In this document: positions 7,169 through 16,533 of the stretch, piece after piece
Layout: the number at the start of each line of letters is the position of its first letter
Numbering within the stretch: position 1 is the first letter of the stretch
NCBI GenBank assembly: GCA_036397815.1
Contig: DASWIE010000003.1
Coordinates: 6,132-70,131, forward strand
Reading direction: 5' to 3'
DNA length: 64,000 nucleotides
DNA from: DASQFY01 sp036397815
Lineage (GTDB): Bacteria > Chloroflexota > Limnocylindria > QHBO01
Position numbers and translations under genes: made by a program
Notes under the pieces: generated by a model
What the model was told of the DNA's origin: nothing
Database searches by the model: none
The model's input: the letters and a program-made list of their open reading frames with translations, nothing else

Positions 7169-9584
7169 GCCGGCGCCAGGCGCGGCCGCCGACGCGAGCA
7201 CCCTGCGCGCCCTCGAGTTCGCGGCGATCGTCGACGAGCTCGCGGCGCTGACAGCCTTCGCCCCCTCGCGCGAGATGGCGGAGGCGACGCTGCCGATGGC
7301 CGATCCGGTCCACGTCGGACTGCTGCAGGACCAGACCGGCGAGGCCGCCCGCCTGCTCGACGAGCAGGCGCAGGCCACCATCGGTAGTGCACGAGACGTG
7401 CGCGGTGCGATGGAGCGCGCCCGTCGCGGCGGTCGGCTCACCGCGGCCGAGCTGCTCGACATCGCCGAGACGCTGCGCGCCACGGGACTCTTCGCCGCCC
7501 GACTCCAGAGCTGGCGTGGGCGCCACCTGTCCGGGGTGCGCGATGAGCTCGACGCGGCCCCGGCCCTGCGCGAACGGATCGAGCGCAGCGTCGACGAGGC
7601 GGGCCAGATCCTGGACTCGGCCTCGTCGGAGCTGGCCGCCATCCGGAAGCGGCTGCGCACGGCGCAGGACCGCGTTCGGGAGCGCCTGAACGCGATGCTA
7701 CGTTCAGCCGATCTGGCGGGCGTCATCGGCGAGGCGATCGTCACCGTGCGCGCGGGACGCTACGTGATCCCGATCCGGGCCGAGGCCAAGGGACGGGTCA
7801 AGGGGATCGTCCACGACCAGAGCGCGTCAGGGGCGACGCTCTTCGTCGAGCCACTGACGGTGGTGGAGCTGAACAACACGTGGACCCAGGCGACCCTCGA
7901 CGCCGAGCGCGAGGAGGAGCGCATCCTCGACGAGCTCTCGCGCGAGGTGGAGGCTCGCGCCGAGCCGCTGCTTGCATCGCTCCGGGCCCTCGCGCGCGCC
8001 GACCTGTGGATGGCCCGCGCACGGCTCGGCTCGCAGCTGGACGCGGTGCGACCGCAGGTGACCGATGACGCCGCCGAGCTCCTATCCGCGCGCCATCCGC
8101 TTCTCGGTCCCGGCGCGGTGCCGATCGACCTGCGTATCGGTGAACGGTTCGGCTATCGGGCCCTGATCGTGACCGGCCCCAACACCGGCGGCAAGACGGT
8201 CTCGCTCAAGACGCTGGGCCTGCTGACGCTGATGCACCAGGCCGGCCTGCGGGTGCCGGCCGCCGATGGCGCGCGACTGCCGGTATTCACCCGAGTGATG
8301 GCCGACATCGGGGATGAGCAGAGCATCGCGCAGTCCCTCTCCACTTTCTCCAGCCACCTTCGCAACGTGGTGCGCTTCGTGGCTGCCGCCAGACCCGGCA
8401 CGCTGGTGCTGCTGGACGAGGTTGGGGCGGGCACCGATCCGACCGAGGGCTCGGCCCTGGCGATGGCGATCGTCGAGCGGCTGCTGGCCGCCGGCGCCAC
8501 GGTGGCGGCGACGACCCACTACGCCGAGCTGAAGGCCTTCGCGCAGGAGCACCCGCTGGTGAGCAATGCCAGCGTTGCCTTCGACGTCGCCACCCTGCGC
8601 CCCACCTACCGGCTCGAGATCGGGCTGCCCGGCAAATCGCAGGCCTTCGCCATCGCCGAGCGGCTGGGCCTCGCGCGCGAGATCCTGGATGACGCGCGGT
8701 CGCGGCTGGCCGCCGAGCACGTATCGATGGAAGAGGCGCTGTCCGCGATCGCCAGGACCGAGGAGGCCCGCAGCGCCGAGCTGGACCTGGCCCGCGTCGA
8801 GCGGGAGGCCGCGCTGGCCGAGCGCGAGCTGGCGCGGACCGGCGTCAGCCGCGCCCGGCGCGAGGCGGCAACAGTGCTGACCGACGCCCGGCGGGCGGCG
8901 GACGAGCTGCTGGCCCGCGCCGAACGCGAGGTGGCCGAGCTGCGGCGCGAGCTGACCCGGCAGCGGAATCTGGCCGGCAGCCGGGAGCGGAGCGCGCCGA
9001 CGGCCACTGCCGCCGCCTTCGACGAGCTGACCGCGCGGGCGGCGCGCGCGAGGTCCGAGGCGGCTGGCGCGGACGCCGAGGAGCGGTCCCCCGACGACGA
9101 CGGCCCAGCGCCGGCGGGAGATGCCCCGCAGCCGCGCGTCGGGCTGTGGGGCCGCAGCCGGACGCTCGGCAGCGTTGGCCGCATCGTCGAGATCAGCGGG
9201 CGGACCGGCCGCGTCACGCTGGAGACCGACGACGCACGCCTGGTGGTACCGGCCGACGACATCGAGGTCGTGGCCGAGCCGATCCGCGGTCCGGCACCGC
9301 GCGACGCCGCCGACGACGAGCTGCGGCGGCGCGCCGCCGGCAGCATCGCCCCGCGCCTGGACCTGCGTGGCGAGCGGGTCGAGGCCGCGATCGAGCAGCT
9401 CACCGCCTACCTCGACCAGGCCCTGCTGGCCGGGCTCGAGGAGGCAGTCATCGTCCACGGCGCGGGGACCGGCGCGCTGCGCCGCGCGATCCGAGAGTTC
9501 CTGGCCGAGCATCCCCGCGTGCGCGGCACGCGACCGGGCCGCCGCGAGGAGGGAGGCGACGGCACGACCGTCGCCCAGCTCTAG
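7143..9584 (+). CDS. mutS2: Endonuclease MutS2
   Basis: 813 residues. N-terminal MutS core/clamp helices (about 1-320), ABC-type ATPase with Walker A GPNTGGKT (about 345), Walker B LVLLDEVGAGTDPTEG (about 420), a long Ala/Arg/Glu-rich coiled-coil (about 520-620), and a C-terminal Smr nuclease domain (LDLRGERVEAAIEQL and HGAGTGALRRAIREF). MutS2 acts on branched recombination intermediates and, in some bacteria, rescues collided ribosomes. The mismatch-recognition domain I of MutS is absent, as expected. Its TAG abuts the stop codon of the convergent penicillin-binding protein with no intervening base. Confidence 0.96.
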   Translation: MTPTAQDAEPAPGAAADASTLRALEFAAIVDELAALTAFAPSREMAEATLPMADPVHVGLLQDQTGEAARLLDEQAQATIGSARDVRGAMERARRGGRLTAAELLDIAETLRATGLFAARLQSWRGRHLSGVRDELDAAPALRERIERSVDEAGQILDSASSELAAIRKRLRTAQDRVRERLNAMLRSADLAGVIGEAIVTVRAGRYVIPIRAEAKGRVKGIVHDQSASGATLFVEPLTVVELNNTWTQATLDAEREEERILDELSREVEARAEPLLASLRALARADLWMARARLGSQLDAVRPQVTDDAAELLSARHPLLGPGAVPIDLRIGERFGYRALIVTGPNTGGKTVSLKTLGLLTLMHQAGLRVPAADGARLPVFTRVMADIGDEQSIAQSLSTFSSHLRNVVRFVAAARPGTLVLLDEVGAGTDPTEGSALAMAIVERLLAAGATVAATTHYAELKAFAQEHPLVSNASVAFDVATLRPTYRLEIGLPGKSQAFAIAERLGLAREILDDARSRLAAEHVSMEEALSAIARTEEARSAELDLARVEREAALAERELARTGVSRARREAATVLTDARRAADELLARAEREVAELRRELTRQRNLAGSRERSAPTATAAAFDELTARAARARSEAAGADAEERSPDDDGPAPAGDAPQPRVGLWGRSRTLGSVGRIVEISGRTGRVTLETDDARLVVPADDIEVVAEPIRGPAPRDAADDELRRRAAGSIAPRLDLRGERVEAAIEQLTAYLDQALLAGLEEAVIVHGAGTGALRRAIREFLAEHPRVRGTRPGRREEGGDGTTVAQL

Positions 9585-12362
9585 CTAGGGTGGGCCCTCC
9601 TGTGGATCGGACGCATCCGTACACCCCGGGTCGAGAAGGTCGACCAGCAGGTCACCGTCATTGTCGATCCCATCGGCGCACTGTGTGACCGGCGGCGGGG
9701 TGGGGGTCGGCCCGGGTGTGGGGGTCTCCTCCGGCGTGGGGCTGGGCGTCGGTGAGGGCGTGGGCGATGGGGTGGAGGTCGGTACCTCGCCCGGCGTGCA
9801 CTCCTCGGTGGGCGCCAGCGGAGCGTCGAGCGGTGGCGCCGGCGCGCGGCGCAGTGACGACTCGTTTCCGCCTGCATAGCGCTCGATCCAGGCGCGGTTG
9901 GCGGCTTGCCAGGTCGGGAAGTTCTCCTCGAGGTCGTTCAGGTCGATGAGGACCTTCTCGTCCGCCTCCGGCGGCGCCGGTGCGGCGCTGGGATCGGGGC
10001 TTCCCGACGGCACGACCGTCGCGAAGTCGCCACAGCCCTCCTGCCAGATCTTGCCCGTCTCGACCTCGATCCGCAGCTCGCGGTGGACGTTGTCCTCCTG
10101 CGACGGCTGGTTCGATTCGGCGAACACCTCGGTAAACGTGGAGATGGTGTGCTCGCCGGGTCGCATGCCGCTGATCGTGTCGACCTGGGCCTCGACGATC
10201 CCGGCGGGGCGCGGGAAGTCACGGATCTTGATGCCAAGGTTCCCGATCACTTCGGCCATGTAGTCGTGCCAGATGAAAGTGGGACCGTCGGCGGCGAAGA
10301 CGTCCGCGATTTCGGTGAAATCGCTGTTGCCGACCCATACGCCGGTGACGATCGCCCCCTCGTCGATCGCCGGATCGACGTCGGGTGCCAGGTAGCCGAC
10401 GGCCTGCAGGTCGCGGAAGTCGTTGGTGGTGCCGGTCTTGAGCGTTGCCGGGCGGCGACGGTCATCGGTCACCAGCTGGAAGCGCCGGCCCCAGATCGAG
10501 TTTTGGGCCGGGTCCGTGTTGTCGGCCAGGACATCGGTCACCAGGTAGGCCGCCTGCTCCGAGATGACGCGCTCCGGCTCCGGTGCATCCTCGGCGCGGT
10601 CGTAGATGACGTTCCCGTCGCGGTCGGTGATGGTCTGGATCAGGTACGGCTCGGCCAGCAGGCCACCGTTCGCCATCGCCCCGTATGCCCCAGTCAGGTC
10701 GAGCATGTGAACGCCGATGGTGCCGAGCGTCAGCGATGGGACCCCCGCCTCCTCGGCCTGTACCGGATCCCATTCGAGCCCGAATCGTTCGGCCGAGGCG
10801 ACCAGGTTCTCCGTCCCGATCAGCTGCTGCGCCTTGGCGGCCGGAATGTTCATCGAGTACTTGAGCGCGTCGCGCATCCGAACCGGCCCGCGCTCGCCGC
10901 CGTCGGCGTTCGGGACCTCGTAGCCGTCGACGATCTCGCCCTTGACGTCCATGAACAGCGAGGCAGGGGTGAGGACCCCGCGGTCGAAGCCGGTGGCGTA
11001 GGTGATCGGCTTGAAGGCCGAGCCCGACTGGCGGAAGGCCTGCCCGATGACGTCGAAGTTCGGCTGGTGCGCGGGCGTCGCCTCACCGTAGAAGTTGGCC
11101 GAGCCAACGTAGGCCAGCACAGCGCCGGTGCGGTAGTTGAGACTCACCAGCGCGTCGTTGTTGATGTTGCGACCCTGGAGCTGCTTGATCCAGGCCAGCG
11201 CCGGCTCGCCGTACTTGGCGATCAGCTGCTCGTCGTCGAGCCGGTCCAGGTCATACGCCACGCCCGCCCACTTCTCGGCGAAGACCTGGTAGTTGTTGTA
11301 GTCGAGGGTGGTGACGATCTCCAGCCCGCCGCGGTCGAGCAGGTCCTCGCTGCCGAGCAGCTCACCGGCCGCGCGCCGCACGGCATAGACGAAATGCGGG
11401 GCCTTGTACTGAAGTGCACGTGGGGGAGCGAGGACGATCTCCTCATTGGCGGCCGCCTCCGCCTCCGCCTCGGTGATGTAGCCCGAATCGACCATGTTGG
11501 CGAGGACGAAGCCCTGGACCCGCTTGGCCCCGGCAGTCTCGGGCACGACCAGGACGGTGTTGCCGTCGGCGTCGGTCTGCTCGACCGCCTCCGCGGTCGG
11601 GTCGAGCGTCGAGGGCGCCCGGACGAGGCCCACCAGCAGGGCCGCCTCGCCCACCGTGACCTGCTGCTCGGGGTCGGTGGAGCGGATGTCCTTGCCGTAG
11701 TACGCGTTGGCCGCGGCCCAGATCCCGTACGCCAGGTTGCCGTAGTAGACCTGGTTCATGTACATCTCCAGGATCTTCTCCCGGCCCTCCTCCCCCCCGT
11801 ACGCGTCGCCGACGCGCAGGGCGAGGATCGCCTCCTTGATCTTCCGCTCGAACCGCCGATCCGCAGACATCAGGTCAGAGTCGAAGAGGCGGATCCGGAC
11901 CAGCTGCTGGCAGATGGTTGAGCCGCCGGAGACCTCCTCGCCGGCGGTCAGGTTCTGGATGGCGGCGCGCACGATACCGCGGAAGTCGATGCACGGGTTG
12001 GTCCAGAAGGTCTGGTCCTCGGCGGCGACCTGCGCCTCGATCAGCAGCTGCGGTATCTCATCGAACGTGAGCGCGCGTCGGTCCTCGGCCGCAAACGTGG
12101 CCAGCTCGACGCCATCCGCCGAGGAGACGGACGACCCTTCGCTCAGCGGGAAGTCCTCGAGGTCCGCCGGGCTGGGAAGCCCGGTGGTGAATGCGGCATA
12201 CACGCCCATCAGGCCGATGAACAGTGCAGCGGCGAGGGCGACGGAGGCGCCAAGGATGACGGCGGGCAGCGAAACGAACCCACCGGCTGGCCGTCGGGGT
12301 GCCGCCCGGCGGGCACCGGGCGGGGGAAGGGTGCCGCGTGGCGGCAGCGGACGTCGCGACAT
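9585..12362 (-). CDS. Class A penicillin-binding protein (PBP1A-type) with acidic C-terminal tail
   Basis: Bifunctional peptidoglycan glycosyltransferase/transpeptidase, 925 residues. Basic cytoplasmic N-terminus and one TM helix (about 30-57). GT51 domain with catalytic Glu in AAEDQTFW and GGSTICQQLVR, where the usual T is C. Transpeptidase with SxxK as SAFK (about 449), SMN and KTGT (about 642). After the catalytic core comes a Pro/Thr/Ser linker of about 35 residues and a short Cys-bracketed acidic module, CADGIDNDGDLLVDLLDPGC, at the end. Such Asp-rich modules resemble calcium-binding repeats of secreted proteins. The ATG lies in GACCGATG, with TACAGT 10 nt upstream. Divergent from tyrS. 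Confidence 0.93.
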   Translation of the reverse strand: MSRRPLPPRGTLPPPGARRAAPRRPAGGFVSLPAVILGASVALAAALFIGLMGVYAAFTTGLPSPADLEDFPLSEGSSVSSADGVELATFAAEDRRALTFDEIPQLLIEAQVAAEDQTFWTNPCIDFRGIVRAAIQNLTAGEEVSGGSTICQQLVRIRLFDSDLMSADRRFERKIKEAILALRVGDAYGGEEGREKILEMYMNQVYYGNLAYGIWAAANAYYGKDIRSTDPEQQVTVGEAALLVGLVRAPSTLDPTAEAVEQTDADGNTVLVVPETAGAKRVQGFVLANMVDSGYITEAEAEAAANEEIVLAPPRALQYKAPHFVYAVRRAAGELLGSEDLLDRGGLEIVTTLDYNNYQVFAEKWAGVAYDLDRLDDEQLIAKYGEPALAWIKQLQGRNINNDALVSLNYRTGAVLAYVGSANFYGEATPAHQPNFDVIGQAFRQSGSAFKPITYATGFDRGVLTPASLFMDVKGEIVDGYEVPNADGGERGPVRMRDALKYSMNIPAAKAQQLIGTENLVASAERFGLEWDPVQAEEAGVPSLTLGTIGVHMLDLTGAYGAMANGGLLAEPYLIQTITDRDGNVIYDRAEDAPEPERVISEQAAYLVTDVLADNTDPAQNSIWGRRFQLVTDDRRRPATLKTGTTNDFRDLQAVGYLAPDVDPAIDEGAIVTGVWVGNSDFTEIADVFAADGPTFIWHDYMAEVIGNLGIKIRDFPRPAGIVEAQVDTISGMRPGEHTISTFTEVFAESNQPSQEDNVHRELRIEVETGKIWQEGCGDFATVVPSGSPDPSAAPAPPEADEKVLIDLNDLEENFPTWQAANRAWIERYAGGNESSLRRAPAPPLDAPLAPTEECTPGEVPTSTPSPTPSPTPSPTPEETPTPGPTPTPPPVTQCADGIDNDGDLLVDLLDPGCTDASDPQEGPP

Positions 12363-12372
12363 CGGTCATCCG

Positions 12373-12430
12373 ACTGTAGCACGCGACGTGCCGGAGCTCC
12401 GGGAGGCCGGCGTCCGGCGACGTGTACTCT
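12373..12430. promoter_or_regulatory. Divergent PBP/tyrS promoter region with two near-start -10 boxes
   Basis: Only 75 nt separate the two start codons. For tyrS, TACTCT (12425-12430) lies 7 nt before the ATG. For the PBP, TACAGT on the minus strand (12373-12378) lies 10 nt before its ATG. Neither gene has a good Shine-Dalgarno, so both mRNAs may be leaderless or have only a few leader bases. -35 boxes are weak. Confidence 0.45.
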
Positions 12431-12437
12431 GCGACGC

Positions 12438-13706
12438 ATGAGCGCGGAGATCATCGATGACCTGGATTGGCGAGGCCTGATCGCCGACAGCACCGATCTG
12501 GACGCTTTGCGCGCCACCCTCGCCGCCGGCCCGATCACCTTCTACTGCGGCTTCGACCCGACCGCGCCGAGCCTGCACTTCGGCAACCTCGTCCAGCTGG
12601 TGACGATGCGACGCTTTCAGCAGGCCGGGCACCGTCCCATCGCGGTAGTGGGCGGGGCGACCGGCCTGGTGGGCGACCCGAGCGGCAAGTCGGCGGAGCG
12701 AGCACTGAACGAGGTCGCCGTGGTCGAGGCCTGGGTCGAGCGCATCCGGCCCCAGATCGAGCATTTCCTGGCGTTCGACGGCGACAACGCGGCAAGGATG
12801 GTCAACAACCTGGAATGGACCGGGCCGATGACCGTGATCGAGTTCCTGCGCGATATCGGCAAGCACTTCAGCATCGCCCGCATGCTCGCCAAGGAGTCGG
12901 TCAGCGCGCGGGTGAGCGATGAGGGGATCAGCTTCACCGAGTTCAGCTACCAGATCCTGCAGGCGATGGACTACCTGGAGCTGTTCCGACGCTATGGCTG
13001 CGTGCTGCAGAGCGGGGGATCGGACCAGTGGGGCAACCTCACGGCAGGCGTCGACCTCATCCGACGCGTCGAGGGCGCCACCGTTCACGCGCTGGCGACG
13101 CCCCTCGTGACGCGCTCCGATGGCCAGAAGTACGGCAAGACCGAGGCGGGCGCCATCTGGCTCGACCCGGACAGCACCTCACCCTTCGCCTTCTACCAGT
13201 ACTTCCTCAACCAGGCCGATGCCGACGCCGTCCCGCTGTTGAAGGTCTTCAGCTTCCGCTCACGTGACGAGATCGAGGAGCTGGCGCGGGCGACCGCCGA
13301 GCTCCCGGAGGCGCGGGCGGCGCAGCGGGCGCTGGCCCAGGAGCTGACCGAGCTGGTGCACGGCGCCGACGAGGCGTCCCGAGCGATCGCCGCCAGCGCC
13401 GCCCTGTTCGGCGACGGGGAGCTGGCGAACCTGGACGAGGAGACGGTGCGAGCCTCGCTGCGCGAGGTGCCCCGGGCCGAGATCCGTGGCGACCTGCCGC
13501 CGCTGCTCGACCTGCTGGTCGCCACCGGGCTCGCTCGCAGCCTGTCCGATGCGCGCCGCACCGTCTCCGATGGCGGGATCTACCTGAACAATCGCCGCGT
13601 CACCGATGCGGCAACGGTGCCCGCTGCAGAGGACCTGATCCATGGCCGCTGGCTGGTGCTGCGCCGTGGCAAGCGACAGCTGGCCGCGGTCGAACGCGTC
13701 GACTGA
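12438..13706 (+). CDS. tyrS: Tyrosyl-tRNA synthetase
   Basis: 422 residues. Class I signatures: HIGH-type PSLHFGNL and KMSKS-type KYGKTEAGAIWL, with Tyr-binding ITFYCGFDPTAPSLH and QSGGSDQWGNLTAG. A C-terminal S4 RNA-binding domain (about 345-420) contains ARSLSDARRTVSDGGIYLNN. This layout is the bacterial TyrRS. TACTCT 7 nt before the ATG and the lack of a ribosome site suggest a leaderless transcript. Confidence 0.97.
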   Translation: MSAEIIDDLDWRGLIADSTDLDALRATLAAGPITFYCGFDPTAPSLHFGNLVQLVTMRRFQQAGHRPIAVVGGATGLVGDPSGKSAERALNEVAVVEAWVERIRPQIEHFLAFDGDNAARMVNNLEWTGPMTVIEFLRDIGKHFSIARMLAKESVSARVSDEGISFTEFSYQILQAMDYLELFRRYGCVLQSGGSDQWGNLTAGVDLIRRVEGATVHALATPLVTRSDGQKYGKTEAGAIWLDPDSTSPFAFYQYFLNQADADAVPLLKVFSFRSRDEIEELARATAELPEARAAQRALAQELTELVHGADEASRAIAASAALFGDGELANLDEETVRASLREVPRAEIRGDLPPLLDLLVATGLARSLSDARRTVSDGGIYLNNRRVTDAATVPAAEDLIHGRWLVLRRGKRQLAAVERVD

Positions 13707-13732
13707 AGGCCGCGGCGGTACCCATTGGGCCT

Positions 13733-13755
13733 GGGAGGGAACGCGCCGCCCTCCC
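13733..13755 (+). terminator. GC hairpin downstream of tyrS
   Basis: GGGAGGG (13733-13739) pairs with CCCTCCC (13749-13755) around a 9-nt loop, 27 nt after the tyrS stop. There is no U-tract, so it may act with Rho or only stabilise the 3' end. The remaining 190 nt up to the next gene hold only small hairpins (for example CAGCACT...AGTGCTG near 13858-13876) and no ORF or RNA I recognise. Confidence 0.35.
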
Positions 13756-13944
13756 CAGTACTCACAGGCCTATAACGGGCGGAGTTCGCGCGATCCGGGT
13801 CGTAGGTAGGCACGACGCGTACTGCCACAGACACGATTGCGCGAAGTTCCGCGCCTTACAGCACTCACAGTGCTGGGACCTCGAGTCGGAGCGCGTAAGG
13901 TCACGACTCGGACGGGACCACGCCCGAGCGGTTGGGCCAGCGAG

Positions 13945-14352
13945 CTACGAGCCGGGCATCCCTGCTTCGCGCGACGGCACCCAGGCGGCAGCCAGCGCCA
14001 CGACGCCAACGACCAGGTGCAGCAGGTTGTCGGACGGGTTCTCCAGGTTGGCGACGCCGAACGTGTTCGGCTCGGCAGCGCCGGCCTGCAGGAAGCCGTA
14101 GACGGCGAAGAAGAGCGCGATCAGGCCGACCAGGATGACGATCCAGCGGTAGTAGGGCGCCAGGGCGGTGTTGAGCCCCGGGACGAATACCGCGGCCAGC
14201 GCGACGATTCCCAGGACCGTGTGCGCCAGGTTCTCGCCACCGTCGAGCCAGAACCATGGAGTCGACGACTCCGTGAAGACGTTGAGGTAGCCGACGATGC
14301 CTAAGAGCAGGAGGACGGCACCCCCGACCGTCAGGAACAGCTTGGGATACAA
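13945..14352 (-). CDS. Small four-helix membrane protein (DUF4383-like)
   Basis: 135 residues with four TM segments (about 5-22, 42-62, 68-90, 108-126). The pattern of His/Asn/Glu between helices (ENLAHTVLGIV, NLLHLVVGVVALAAAW) resembles DUF4383 proteins of unknown function. The start is TTG 14350-14352, preceded by GGGAGGTGA at proper spacing; no ATG/GTG is suitably placed. It lies 105 nt downstream of the EF-G-like gene on the same strand, with a small hairpin (TGGTCC...GGACCA, 14384-14401) between. Confidence 0.6.
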   Translation of the reverse strand: MYPKLFLTVGGAVLLLLGIVGYLNVFTESSTPWFWLDGGENLAHTVLGIVALAAVFVPGLNTALAPYYRWIVILVGLIALFFAVYGFLQAGAAEPNTFGVANLENPSDNLLHLVVGVVALAAAWVPSREAGMPGS

Positions 14353-14457
14353 ATGGTCACCTCCCTCGGAATGGGCTCAGACGTGGTCCCGCTGCGGACC
14401 ATACGCCGGGCGTCAAGGGTTGCATCACCCGTTAGCCGAGGGTCTTTGGCGGGAGGT

Positions 14458-16533
14458 CTAGTGCTTGTCGCCGGCGCCGACCTTTGCCTGATGCTCGGCG
14501 ATCACCTTGTCCGCGACGTTGTGCGGCACCTCGGCGTAGTGATCGAGCTTCCAGCTGAACCGGCCGCGGCCCTGTGTGATCGAGCGCAGCTCGGTGGCGT
14601 AGTGGAACATCTCCGACTGCGGGACCTGCGCCCGCAGGTGCTGGGTGCCATCGGCCGAGTCCATGCCCAGCACGTGGCCGCGCTTGGCGGTGATCTGACC
14701 CATCACGTCGCCCATGTACTCGTCCGGAACGATGACCTCCACCTCCAGGATCGGCTCCAGGAGGGTGGGATCCGCCTCCGGGAAGGCGCGCTTGAGGGCC
14801 TGGGAGGCCGCCACCTTGAAGGCCATCTCGGAGCTGTCGACCGTGTGGTAGCTGCCATCGACCAGGATCGCCTTGAGGTCGACCACCGGATAGCCGGCCA
14901 GCACCCCCTCGGCGAGCGCCTCGCGCAGGCCCTTCTCGACGGCCGGGATGTACTGCTTCGGTACCGAGCCGCCCACGATCTTGTCGCCGAACTCGAAGCC
15001 GGACCCGGTGGTGAGCGGCTCGAACTCGATCACCACGTGGCCGAACTGGCCGTGCCCGCCGGTCTGGCGCTTGAAGCGGTTGTCGATCTTGGCTGGCTTG
15101 CGGATCGTCTCGCGGTAGGGCACGTGCGGCGTCCCGGTCTTGACCGATGCGCCGAACTTGCGCTTCAGGCGCTCGACCAGCACGTCCACGTGCGCGTCGC
15201 CCATGGCGGTCAGGATCGTCTCGCCGGTTCCATCCTCGCGATGGACGCGCGCGGTCGGCTCCTCCTCGAGCAAGCGCTGAAGCGCCTGGCCGAGCTTGTC
15301 GAGGTCCGCCTTGCTGACCGGCTCGATGCTCACCTGCAGGGTCGGCTCCAGGAAGCCGAAGCGCGGCAGCTCGACCGAGTGCGCGCGGTCGCCGACCAGG
15401 GTGTCGCCGATCTGGGTGCTGGTCAGCTTGGCGACCGCCACGATGTCGCCGGGTCCGGCCTGGGCCACGTTCGACTGCTCCTTGCCCATCAGGGCCAGGA
15501 TGTTGCCGATCCGCTCCTCCTCCTTGCGCGTCGCGTTCCACAGGTGCCCCTGCGCGCGCAGGGTGCCGGCAACGACCCGGAAGTAGGTAAGGCGGCCCAC
15601 GAACGGGTCGGCGGTGGTCTTGAAGACCTGCGCCACGAACGGGGCGTTCGGGTCGGGCTCGAGTCGCTTGCCGTCCACCGTCGTTCGCGCCCCAACCTCG
15701 GCAGCCGATGGCACGTGCTTGGCGATCATGGCCGTCAGCTCACGGACGCCGATGTTCTTCAGGGCCGAGCCGACGAAGACCGGCACCACGCTGCCCTCGC
15801 GCGTGCCCTTGTGCAGGGCGGCCTCGATCTCCGCATCGGTGAGCGGCTCGCCGTCGAGGTACTTGGTCATCAGCTCGTCCGACGCCTCGGCCGCGGCCTC
15901 GACCAGCGCCTCGCGACGCGCCTCTTCGCCGCCGCGCATCTCGTCAGGGATCGGCACCTCCTTGGGCTTGCCGGCCTCGTACACGTTGGCGTGCTGCTCG
16001 ATCACGTCGACATAGCCTCGGAAGCTCTCGGCCGTGCCGATTGGCAGGTAGACCGGCGCGATCTTCGGTCCGAAGCGGGCCTTCAGCTGGTCGAGGACGG
16101 CGTCGTAGTTGGCGTTCTCGCGGTCCATCTTGTTGATGAAGATGAAGCGGGGGAGCTTTCGCTCCTCCGCCATGCGCCAGACCTCCTCCGTCCCGACCTC
16201 GACCCCGGCCGAGGCGTCGATCACCACGATCGCGGCATCGACCGCGGCCAGCGCCTCCACCACATCGGCCTGGAAGTCGGCGTAGCCCGGCGTGTCGACG
16301 ATGGTGATCCGCGCGTCATCCGCCTCGAGCGTGCCGATCGCCAGGTTGATGCTCTGCTTCCGCTTCTGCTCGTCGGGGTCGTGGTCCAGGGTCGCCGTCC
16401 CGGCGTCCACGCTGCCCAGCCGCTGGATCGCGCCGGCGTCGAAGAGCATCGCCTCGGCGAGACTCGTCTTGCCGGCGCCGCCGTGGGAGATGAGGGCGAC
16501 GTTCCGGATGTTGTCGGGGCTGGTCGGCTTCAT
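14458..16533 (-). CDS. fusA: Elongation factor G-like GTPase (divergent P-loop class)
   Basis: 691 residues from ATG 16533, with AAGGAG 5 nt upstream. All five EF-G domains appear present: G1 HGGAGKTSL, G3 DTPGYADF, G4 NKMD, and a domain IV segment KRQTGGHGQFGHVVIEFEP. The P-loop differs from canonical EF-G (AHIDAGKTT), and the switch region reads DHDPDEQKRKQSIN. This marks the EF-G-like/EF-G2 clade, which in some lineages is a paralogue of the main translocase and in others its only EF-G. Standard EF-G usually sits between rpsG and tuf; here it does not. The family is certain; the division of labour cannot be judged from this window. Confidence 0.88.
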   Translation of the reverse strand: MKPTSPDNIRNVALISHGGAGKTSLAEAMLFDAGAIQRLGSVDAGTATLDHDPDEQKRKQSINLAIGTLEADDARITIVDTPGYADFQADVVEALAAVDAAIVVIDASAGVEVGTEEVWRMAEERKLPRFIFINKMDRENANYDAVLDQLKARFGPKIAPVYLPIGTAESFRGYVDVIEQHANVYEAGKPKEVPIPDEMRGGEEARREALVEAAAEASDELMTKYLDGEPLTDAEIEAALHKGTREGSVVPVFVGSALKNIGVRELTAMIAKHVPSAAEVGARTTVDGKRLEPDPNAPFVAQVFKTTADPFVGRLTYFRVVAGTLRAQGHLWNATRKEEERIGNILALMGKEQSNVAQAGPGDIVAVAKLTSTQIGDTLVGDRAHSVELPRFGFLEPTLQVSIEPVSKADLDKLGQALQRLLEEEPTARVHREDGTGETILTAMGDAHVDVLVERLKRKFGASVKTGTPHVPYRETIRKPAKIDNRFKRQTGGHGQFGHVVIEFEPLTTGSGFEFGDKIVGGSVPKQYIPAVEKGLREALAEGVLAGYPVVDLKAILVDGSYHTVDSSEMAFKVAASQALKRAFPEADPTLLEPILEVEVIVPDEYMGDVMGQITAKRGHVLGMDSADGTQHLRAQVPQSEMFHYATELRSITQGRGRFSWKLDHYAEVPHNVADKVIAEHQAKVGAGDKH

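Noticed and set aside
9906..11921. A 671-codon open frame on the plus strand, antisense to the PBP gene
   Set aside because: High-GC shadow of the minus-strand gene; its product has no fold or motif, while the minus-strand frame has full GT51 and transpeptidase motifs.
13756..13944. Possible tRNA or structured RNA in the gap after tyrS
   Set aside because: Hairpins are present, but there is no T-loop GTTCRANYC, no acceptor pairing, and no match to a known RNA that I can identify.
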